The translations under genes and the position numbers were made by a program. Below the pieces are notes generated by a model. That model made no database searches and had not been told where the DNA came from. It saw only the letters and a list, made by a program, of their open reading frames with translations. A stretch of 37,080 nt of DNA, taken from positions 1 to 37,080 of the forward strand of contig SKPV01000158.1 in the NCBI GenBank assembly GCA_007119345.1, written 5' to 3'. The first letter of the stretch is position 1, and each line of letters begins with the position of its first letter. Below are positions 31,002-37,080 of the stretch, piece by piece. Origin of the DNA: Halovivax sp. (GTDB lineage: Archaea > Halobacteriota > Halobacteria > Halobacteriales > Natrialbaceae).

Positions 31002-32120
31002 ATGGCGCGAGAGATCGACCGGCGTCACTTCATCGGCGTCGTCGGGGCCACGGGAAGTATCGCATTGATGGGCGTTCTCCAGGACGACGACGAGGACGAC
31101 GAACCGGAGGAAGACGAGTTCGAAGATCCGGACGCGGAAGAGGGCGGACAGATCCTCGTCTGGGACGCCGGCGGGACCGGCGGGACCTACTTCCCGCTCT
31201 CCGGGGAGTTCAAGACGATCGTCGAGGGGGAGACGCCCCACGGCTTGCAGGTGCAGTCGACGGGGGCGAGCGTCGAGAACGTCGGGAGTCTGGCGCGCGA
31301 AGACGCCGACTTCGCCCTGATCCAGAACGACATCAACTTCTTCGCGTACGAGGGGACCGGCCTCGAGGAGTTCGAGGGGAACCCGATCGAGAACCTCCGG
31401 GGCGTCGCGTCGCTGTATCCGGAGACGATACACGTCCTCACCGAGGAGGGCGCCGGCTACGAGTCGATCGCCGACCTGGAGGGGGCGACGATCAACACGG
31501 GAGACCTGGGCAGCGGGACGCAGGTCAACGCCCTGCAGATCCTCGAGACGGCCGGCGTGACGGACTTCGACGAGCAGAACGCCGACTTCGCGACCGCGGC
31601 CGACCAGCTGCGCGACGGCGACATCGACGCCGCGTTCATCGTCGGCGGCTGGCCGGTGGGCGCGGTCGAGGAGCTGGCGACGACCGCCGACATCGACGTC
31701 GTCGCGATCGGCGACGACCTCCGCGAGGAGCTCCTGGACGAAGTGGAGTTCTTCGCCGAGGACGAGATCCCGGGCGGCACCTACGACGGCGTCGACGAGG
31801 ACGTCGAGACCGTCTCCGTCCAGGCGATGATCACCACCCACGAGGCGGTCGACGAGGACATCGTCGAGGAGGTGACCGCCGCCATCTTCGACAACGCCGA
31901 CGACGTCACGATCAAGGCCGAGTTCATCGACCTCGATAGCGCCCTCGACGGGATGTCCATCCCGCTGCACCCGGGCGCGGAGGCCTACTTCGACGCCCAG
32001 GGCGTCGAACTCGACGACGAGATGGACGATGACGAGGAGATGGACGACGAGGAAATGGACGACGAAGAGATGGACGACGAGGAAATGGACGACGAAGAGA
32101 TGGACGACGAGGACGAATAG
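31002..32120 (+). CDS. TAXI-type TRAP transporter solute-binding protein
   Basis: A 372-aa extracytoplasmic binding protein. A twin-arginine-like signal, R7-R8 in IDRRHFIGVVGATGSIALMG, precedes an acidic linker. The mature domain starts near residue 50 with GGTGGTYFPL (57-66), a TAXI-family motif, followed by VQSTGASVENVGSL and DFALIQNDINFFAYEG. There is no cysteine at all, so no lipobox anchor is possible. The C-terminus (337-372) is an acidic tail of repeated DDEEM units. A TTATAT box about 30 nt upstream supports the ATG. It heads the operon with DUF1850 and the fused permease, so it presumably supplies substrate, perhaps dicarboxylates or amino acids, to that permease. Confidence 0.94.
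   Translation: MAREIDRRHFIGVVGATGSIALMGVLQDDDEDDEPEEDEFEDPDAEEGGQILVWDAGGTGGTYFPLSGEFKTIVEGETPHGLQVQSTGASVENVGSLAREDADFALIQNDINFFAYEGTGLEEFEGNPIENLRGVASLYPETIHVLTEEGAGYESIADLEGATINTGDLGSGTQVNALQILETAGVTDFDEQNADFATAADQLRDGDIDAAFIVGGWPVGAVEELATTADIDVVAIGDDLREELLDEVEFFAEDEIPGGTYDGVDEDVETVSVQAMITTHEAVDEDIVEEVTAAIFDNADDVTIKAEFIDLDSALDGMSIPLHPGAEAYFDAQGVELDDEMDDDEEMDDEEMDDEEMDDEEMDDEEMDDEDE
32041..32100 (+). repeat. 30-bp x 2 exact tandem repeat encoding the DDEEM acidic tail
   Basis: Two identical 30-bp units (32041-32070 and 32071-32100) each encode two MDDEE pentads with alternating codon choice; related pentads flank them on both sides. The period is a multiple of three, so the tail can grow or shrink in frame. 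Confidence 0.9.
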
Positions 32121-32179
32121 CACGGGCAGGTGATCGGGTTCGCCCGGGAGTCGACCTCCTCGGTCGAGCCCCGTCGTGA

Positions 32180-32932
32180 GTGTACCGATACGTGTCGACA
32201 CCAGCGCCGCCCCGAACGCGGCGGCACCTCGCCGTCGCGCTGTTCGCGCTGTGCGTAGCGGCGGCTGGTGTGACGGCGGTCGGTGTTGCCGGTGCGAGCG
32301 ACGCGACCGTGCCGGAAGGTGGTTCGGCGGCGGAGCGCACGACCGAAACCGCGACCGCCTCCGCGACGGGGAACGGCCCGGAGACCCCGACCGCCCTCGC
32401 GGCGGAGAACGGGTCGACTTCCGCCACCACCTCCGCGGAGGCGAACCGGACGCTCGTCGTCGCCGACGCCGAAACGAACGAGTCGCTCCTCGACGTTCCG
32501 GTGACCGACGGGGACGAACTCACGCTCGCGTACACCCACAGCGTCGAGAAGACGGACGTCGAGGACGTCTACGAGATCGACGGCACCGAGCTGCAGATGG
32601 ACCGGACGGTGTTCTCGTCGTACGGCGCGGGTCTCCCGTCGGAGGCCGCGGTGAACCGAACCGACGACGGGTTCGTCGTCTCGGTCGACCGGTCGTACGA
32701 TCGCGTGTACGTCGCACCCGGATCGATCGCCGGGCACGTCCTGCACGTCGGCGGCGAGTGCTACGACCTCGTCGACCGGTCCGACGGATCGACCGTCGTC
32801 CTGTTCGTGGAGGAGCGAGCGGTGGAATCGGCGGCCGCTCCGTCGGGCGAGGCGATCGGCACGTCCGGGGTATCGATCGATCCGTCCGGGGAGTCGGTCG
32901 GCACGTCCGAGGAGTGCGAGGAGCGTCCATGA
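32180..32932 (+). CDS. DUF1850 protein of the TAXI-TRAP locus
   Basis: A 250-aa protein with a GTG start, an N-terminal signal/transmembrane helix (about 16-39, LAVALFALCVAAAGVTAVGV) and a Thr/Ala/Glu-rich stretch (40-90). The DUF1850 domain (about 91-210) follows, recognised by LAYTHSVEKTDVEDVYEIDG and FSSYGAGLPSEAAV. DUF1850 genes are regularly found beside TAXI-type TRAP transporters, as here. The protein is probably outside the membrane and may assist substrate binding or assembly, but no mechanism is known. The last residues (SEECEERP) overlap the next ORF as ATGA. Coding-like sequence continues in frame after its TGA, so the original end is in doubt. Confidence 0.88.
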   Translation: MYRYVSTPAPPRTRRHLAVALFALCVAAAGVTAVGVAGASDATVPEGGSAAERTTETATASATGNGPETPTALAAENGSTSATTSAEANRTLVVADAETNESLLDVPVTDGDELTLAYTHSVEKTDVEDVYEIDGTELQMDRTVFSSYGAGLPSEAAVNRTDDGFVVSVDRSYDRVYVAPGSIAGHVLHVGGECYDLVDRSDGSTVVLFVEERAVESAAAPSGEAIGTSGVSIDPSGESVGTSEECEERP

Positions 32933-33147
32933 CTCGCCGCCGTGCTCGTCCGCGGCGCACGCTCGGTGAACCTGAACGGGTGGGCGGCGAGCGACGTGGA
33001 CGGGTGGGCGGCGAGCGACGTGGACGGGTGGGCGGCGAGCGAAAACGGCGGCCACGACCGACCGGGCGGACGCGTCTCTCCCACAGCGCCCGCCGGACCG
33101 CGAGAGCGGGTCGGACCGGACGAATCCGCGGGGGCGATCGACCGTGA
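32929..33147 (+). CDS. Arg-rich ORF joined by ATGA and GTGA overlaps to both neighbours
   Basis: A 72-aa frame begins at an ATG overlapping the DUF1850 stop (ATGA at 32929-32932) and ends at a TGA overlapping the permease GTG (GTGA at 33144-33147). The product is very basic: 26 of 72 residues are Arg, with three RVGGER(R)G-type repeats. Codon use is unlike neighbouring genes, with many A/T third positions, so I doubt it is a conserved protein. Its translation could simply carry ribosomes from DUF1850 to the permease. An overlapping frame in phase with DUF1850 looks more haloarchaeal (GWAASDVDGWAASDVDG) and is an alternative reading. Confidence 0.35.
   Translation: MTRRRARPRRTLGEPERVGGERRGRVGGERRGRVGGERKRRPRPTGRTRLSHSARRTARAGRTGRIRGGDRP
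32976..33042 (+). repeat. 24-bp x 3 tandem repeat between DUF1850 and the TRAP permease
   Basis: The unit ACGGGTGGGCGGCGAGCGAC plus four bases starts at 32976, 33000 and 33024, the third being partial. The period is a multiple of three, so all overlapping frames stay open through it, reading GWAASDVD or RVGGERRG. Confidence 0.9.
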
Positions 33148-35852
33148 GTGTAGAGCCGGGCGATTCGGACGAGCTCAGCGAGGCGGAGGCGGAGGAGATC
33201 CTCCGGGAGGTCGAGCGTCGGCGGACGCTCCGCGGCGCGGCGGTGATCCTCGTCGCGCTCATCGGCATCACCTTCTCGGCGTTCCAGGTGTGGATCGCCG
33301 CGCGGGGGTTCGTCATCGGCGCGACGCTGCCCGTCGTCGGCGAGGTGCGCCTCGTCTCCCTCCAGCAGCTCCAGATCAACTCGATCCACGTGATGTTCGC
33401 GCTGTTGCTGACGTTCCTGCTGTTTCCCCCGACCCGCGGCGACGGCTCCATCTCGCGCCGGCTCGGGCGGATCGAGCCCGCCGCGCGGCGCCAGTTCGGC
33501 GACGAGCACCCGCTCACCGCCGTCGCCGCACGGCTCCGGGCGACCGGTCGCTGGCTGGCCGTCGACCCGAACATGGACCGCATCACGCCGGTGGACGTCC
33601 TCTTCTTTTTCCTCTCGATCCTGCCGACCTACTACATCGTCACCGAGTTCGACGAGATCCGCCAGATCGCCGTCTTCGGCATCCAGGACGCCCGACCGGC
33701 CCACGAGGTGTACCCGTCGCTGGAGCCGCTCGTGATGGCCGTCGCCGCGATCGGAATCCCGATCGACGAGGTGTCCTACGCCTTCCTGCTCGGCGTGATC
33801 GGCATCCTCCTGGTGCTGGAGGCGACCCGGCGCGCGCTCGGCGTGCTGTTGATGACCCTCGTCTCGCTGTTCATCGTCTACGCCCGCCTGGGCCACCACA
33901 TCCCGCGGGATACGGCGATCGGCGCGCTGTCGATCACGCCGACCACGTGGGACAGCATCGTCTACAACCTCTGGTACACCGTCGAAGCGGGCGTCCACAG
34001 CACGCCCGTGACGGTGAGCGTCCGCTTCATCTACATCTTCATCCTCTTCGGCGCGTTCCTCGAGATGAGCGGCGCCGGCAAGTGGTTCATCGACCTCGCC
34101 TACTCCGCGACCGGCACTCGGAAGGGCGGCCCGGCGAAGGCGAGTACCGTCTCCAGCGGCTTCATGGGCATGCTCTCGGGCTCGTCGATCGCCAACACGG
34201 TGACCACCGGCGCCTTCACGATCCCCCTGATGAAGCGCTCGGGGTACTCGCCGGAGTTCTCGGGCGCCGTCGAGTCCTCCGCGTCCTCGGGCGGGCAGAT
34301 GCTGCCGCCGGTGATGGGCGCCGCCGCCTTCCTGATCGTGGAGTTCACCGGGACGCCCTACGCCGAGGTGATCATCGCCGCGACGCTGCCGGCCATCGCC
34401 TTCTTCTTCGGCATGTGGGTGATGGTCCACTTCGAGGCGATCCGCGGCGGCATCGGCGGCCTCCCGCGGTCCGAGCTGCCGAACATGAGACGCCACCTCA
34501 AGCGGGGCTGGTTCTATCTCCTCCCGCTCGTCTTGCTGCTGTACTTTCTCATCTGGCTGCGGCTGTCGATCAACCGCGCCGGCTGGTTCACGATCGTCTC
34601 CGTGGTCGCGCTGATCGCGGTCGTCGCCGCCTACAACGAGCGCACCCGCGTCCCGCTGCTGGCCACCATCGTCGGCCTCTGGGCGGCCCAGGTCGCGGCC
34701 TACGCGACCTACGGGGTCGGCATCGTCGACGCGATCCGGGTCGTCCTCGGAACCGCCGCCCCCGGCACCCCTCGCTCGCTCGAGGGCGCGGTCGCCACGA
34801 CCGGCTTCGACCTCGCCCTGATCGCCATCGTCGTGAGCCTCGCCGTTCTCGTCCTCAGGCCGCGCCTCGAGACGCCGCTGCTCGACCTGGACGACTCTGT
34901 CGACGACGCCGCCGAGCGGGGCGCCGAGGCGATCGGCCGACCGGGGATGGCGACCAACCCGGCCTACCGGTTCGGCGCGTTCATTTTGAAGTCGATGGAG
35001 TCCGGCGCGCGCACCGCCACGACGGTGGTCGTCGCGGTCGCCGCCGCGGGCGTGATCCCCGGCGTCATCAGCGTCACCGGCCTCGGGCCGAACCTCACCT
35101 CGCTCATCCTCTCGGTGAGCGGCGGCTCCTTCATCGTCCTCCTCTTGCTGACCGGCGTCTCGGCCATCATCTTCGGGCTCGGGATGCCGACGACCGTCAT
35201 GTACATCATCCTCGTCGCGATGCTCGGCCCCGCCCTCGAGGAGTTCGGGGTGGCGCTGCTCGCCGCCCACCTGTTCATCCTCTACTTCGGCCTGATGGCG
35301 GACGTCACCCCGCCGGTCGCGGTCGCCGCCTTCGCCGCGGCCGGCGTCGCTAAATCCGACGAGTTCGGAACCGCGGTCATCGCCTTCCTGCTCTCGCTGA
35401 ACAAGATCCTCGTCCCGTTCGCGTTCGTCTTCTCGCCGGGGATCCTCATGCTCCGGATCACCGACGAGGGGCCGCGGATGATCGGCACCGCGGACGTCAT
35501 GGAGGTCGGCTTCTTCGTCCCCGAGGTGGCGATCCCCGTGGTCGGAATGTTCCTCGGCGTCTACGCGCTCGGCGTGACGATCATCGGCTACCAGTACGCC
35601 GAGGTCGACCGGCTCGATCGGGCGCTGTTCTCGATCTCGTCGATCCTGCTGATGGTGCCCGAGCTGGCGCTCCTGATCGCCGACCCGCTGCTGGCGATCG
35701 CCGGCGGCCCCTCCCTGCCGACGACGTTCGCCGCGACGTTCTCGCTCCGCGTCGTCGGCCTCGCGATGCTGGTCGTCCTTTCGATCTCGAACCGCCGACG
35801 GGAGGCCGCGACGCCGACGCCGGAGACCTCCCCGGCGCCGTCGGGGGAGTGA
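33144..35852 (+). CDS. Fused TRAP transporter permease (TAXI type)
   Basis: A 902-aa membrane protein in which the small (DctQ-like) and large (DctM-like) TRAP subunits are joined in one chain, as is usual for TAXI systems. The N-terminal 25 residues are acidic and cytoplasmic, followed by about four helices of the small part (30-200) and the large part with around 12-14 helices. The conserved large-subunit motifs are present: GSSIANTVTTGAFTIPLMKR, SSASSGGQMLPPVMGAAAF and FGLGMPTTVMYIILVAMLG. It uses a Na+ or H+ gradient to import the ligand from the neighbouring binding protein. Translation from GTG 33144 is coupled to the preceding ORF. A Pro/Thr/Ala-rich tail follows the last helix. Confidence 0.95.
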   Translation: MSVEPGDSDELSEAEAEEILREVERRRTLRGAAVILVALIGITFSAFQVWIAARGFVIGATLPVVGEVRLVSLQQLQINSIHVMFALLLTFLLFPPTRGDGSISRRLGRIEPAARRQFGDEHPLTAVAARLRATGRWLAVDPNMDRITPVDVLFFFLSILPTYYIVTEFDEIRQIAVFGIQDARPAHEVYPSLEPLVMAVAAIGIPIDEVSYAFLLGVIGILLVLEATRRALGVLLMTLVSLFIVYARLGHHIPRDTAIGALSITPTTWDSIVYNLWYTVEAGVHSTPVTVSVRFIYIFILFGAFLEMSGAGKWFIDLAYSATGTRKGGPAKASTVSSGFMGMLSGSSIANTVTTGAFTIPLMKRSGYSPEFSGAVESSASSGGQMLPPVMGAAAFLIVEFTGTPYAEVIIAATLPAIAFFFGMWVMVHFEAIRGGIGGLPRSELPNMRRHLKRGWFYLLPLVLLLYFLIWLRLSINRAGWFTIVSVVALIAVVAAYNERTRVPLLATIVGLWAAQVAAYATYGVGIVDAIRVVLGTAAPGTPRSLEGAVATTGFDLALIAIVVSLAVLVLRPRLETPLLDLDDSVDDAAERGAEAIGRPGMATNPAYRFGAFILKSMESGARTATTVVVAVAAAGVIPGVISVTGLGPNLTSLILSVSGGSFIVLLLLTGVSAIIFGLGMPTTVMYIILVAMLGPALEEFGVALLAAHLFILYFGLMADVTPPVAVAAFAAAGVAKSDEFGTAVIAFLLSLNKILVPFAFVFSPGILMLRITDEGPRMIGTADVMEVGFFVPEVAIPVVGMFLGVYALGVTIIGYQYAEVDRLDRALFSISSILLMVPELALLIADPLLAIAGGPSLPTTFAATFSLRVVGLAMLVVLSISNRRREAATPTPETSPAPSGE

Positions 35853-36004
35853 GCGGCCGACCCGGCGATCGCCGTCGCTGCCGGACGGGCGCGACGAGCC
35901 GACCGTGGCGCCGGCGACCGGTCGATCGGGCGGACCGTCGTTCCCGGCAGAGAGTACAGCCGACCGGTTGTCAGCTATATGAGCATACTCGTCGAAGCAC
36001 TCCC

Positions 36005-37080
36005 ATGGTGCGAGCGATCGGCCGACGCCGCTTCCTGGGCGTCGCCGGGATCGCGGGGAGCGTCGTGATGACGGGCCGTCCGGGGGACGAGCGCGACGAC
36101 GAGGAAACCACCGCGGACGGGCGCGCGCTCACGCTCGACACGGGCGGGACCGGCGGCACGTACTTTCCCCTCGGCGAGGAGTTCAAGGCGATCGTCGAGG
36201 CGGAGACGCCCCACGAGCTCCTGGTGAAGTCGACGGGCGCGAGCGTGGAGAACGTCGGCAACCTCGCCCGCGGGGAGGCCGACTTCGCCCTGATCCAGAA
36301 CGACATCAACTTCTTCGCGTTCCACGGCACGGGGCTCGAGGCGTTCGAGGACAAGCCGATCGAGGCGCTCCGGGGCGTGGCGACGCTCTTCCCCGAGACG
36401 ATCCACGTCCTCGTGCGGGGCGACACCGACGCCGAGACGATCGGCGATCTGGCGGGCGCGGACGTCAACACCGGCGACGTCGGCAGCGGCACGCGAGTCA
36501 ACGCCCGCCAGATCCTCGAGGTCGCGGGGGTCGAGGAGTTCACGGAGCTGAACACGGATTTCTCGACCGCGGCCAATCAGCTCGCCGACGGCGACGTCGA
36601 CGCCGCGTTCGTCGTCGGCGGCCCGCCGGTCGGGGCCGTCGCGGACCTCGCCGCGACCGCGGACGTCGCCGTCCTCGAGATCGGCGACGACGTCCGCGAG
36701 GAGCTCGTCGGCGACGTCGAGTTCTTCGCCGCGGACGCGATCCCCGGCGGCACCTACGACGGGATCGACGAGGACGTCGAGACCGTCTCCGTCCGGGCGA
36801 TGCTCACCACTCGGGACGGCGTCGACGCGGAGATCGTCGAGGAGGTGACCGCCGCCATCTTCGACAACGCCGATCAGCTCACCGTCGAAGCGGAGTTCAT
36901 CGACGTCGAAACCGTCCTCGACGGGATGTCCATCCCGCTGCACCCGGGCGCGGTCGCCTACTTCGACGCGCACGAGGCCGTCGAGCTCGCGGACGACGGG
37001 GACGCCCTCGACGGCAACGAGCGGGACGACGAGAACGAGGACGGCGGCGAGGAGACCCCTGGCGACGGCGAGAACGAGGA
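36005..37080 (+). CDS. Second TAXI-type solute-binding protein, 3' end beyond window
   Basis: Open from ATG 36005 to the window edge, about 358 codons. It is clearly paralogous to the binding protein at 31002: the same twin-Arg region (GRRRFLGVAGIAGSV), the same GGTGGTYFPL (47-56), STGASVENVGNLA, IQNDINFFAFHGTG and the shared ending DGMSIPLHPGA. It too has no cysteine, so there is no lipobox. Its acidic tail (DDENEDGGEETPGDGENE) is not made of DDEEM repeats. A TATAT box (35976-35980) about 27 nt upstream shows it has its own promoter, so it can be made separately from the first operon and may share the same permease. Confidence 0.93.
   Translation, partial: MVRAIGRRRFLGVAGIAGSVVMTGRPGDERDDEETTADGRALTLDTGGTGGTYFPLGEEFKAIVEAETPHELLVKSTGASVENVGNLARGEADFALIQNDINFFAFHGTGLEAFEDKPIEALRGVATLFPETIHVLVRGDTDAETIGDLAGADVNTGDVGSGTRVNARQILEVAGVEEFTELNTDFSTAANQLADGDVDAAFVVGGPPVGAVADLAATADVAVLEIGDDVREELVGDVEFFAADAIPGGTYDGIDEDVETVSVRAMLTTRDGVDAEIVEEVTAAIFDNADQLTVEAEFIDVETVLDGMSIPLHPGAVAYFDAHEAVELADDGDALDGNERDDENEDGGEETPGDGENE

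Noticed and set aside
32520..35270. Long minus-strand frame (about 900 codons) opposite the TRAP permease
   Set aside because: Composition is His/Arg/Asp-rich and repetitive, a mirror of the hydrophobic permease codons; no motif or promoter supports it.

Overview
The window is a GC-rich stretch of chromosome from a halophilic archaeon (class Halobacteria). The evidence is acidic proteomes with almost exclusively G/C-ending codons, TATA-like boxes 25-31 nt upstream of start codons (largely leaderless transcripts), an archaeal TFB, an Mcm helicase, a Hef helicase-nuclease, and many small families known mainly from haloarchaea. I cannot name the genus. I see no tRNA, rRNA, CRISPR array, insertion sequence or phage module, and genes are densely packed with no gap over about 300 bases.

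Layout. 1-5060: a partial minus-strand gene, a GAGCGA-type repeat island, a 55-aa protein (DUF7556-like), a four-CBS protein followed by glycyl-tRNA synthetase, a 34-aa membrane peptide, a dolichol-kinase-like enzyme and TspO. 5060-14580 is rich in information-processing genes: hef, a Bles03/DUF1917 protein, TFB, mcm, the conditioned-medium-induced protein family and a Cas4-like protein. Between them lie small regulators and orphans (VOC, SHOCT, a 130-aa orphan). 14580-21740: Sua5, a redoxin-fold/glutaredoxin pair, a CNNM/CorC-type transporter, a PiT phosphate permease with a DUF5828-type protein, and two haloarchaeal orphans. 21740-30840: CstA, an ArsA/Get3-type ATPase with a 98-aa partner, a divergent COG0523 (CobW) metallochaperone GTPase, small membrane proteins, SRPBCC, uracil phosphoribosyltransferase and an S9 peptidase. 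31000-37080: a TAXI-type TRAP transporter locus (binding protein, DUF1850 protein, fused permease) followed by a second, paralogous binding protein that runs off the window.

The most unusual structure is not a protein system but the DNA at gene edges. A 31-bp unit is present three times across the start of glyS, giving three ATGs in three different frames, with two mini-ORFs feeding into the real start. A second, unrelated 31-bp unit is present three times across the stop of sua5. Other short tandem duplications sit at 18490 (21 bp), 26934 (20 bp), 26987 (43-bp period), 32041 (30 bp) and 32976 (24 bp). Further points: local codon-usage islands in mcm at classic intein insertion motifs (no intein present), coding-like sequence continuing in frame past the stops of PiT and DUF1850, an SHOCT protein split by an in-frame TAG, and an Arg-rich ORF joined to both neighbours by ATGA/GTGA overlaps inside the TRAP operon.
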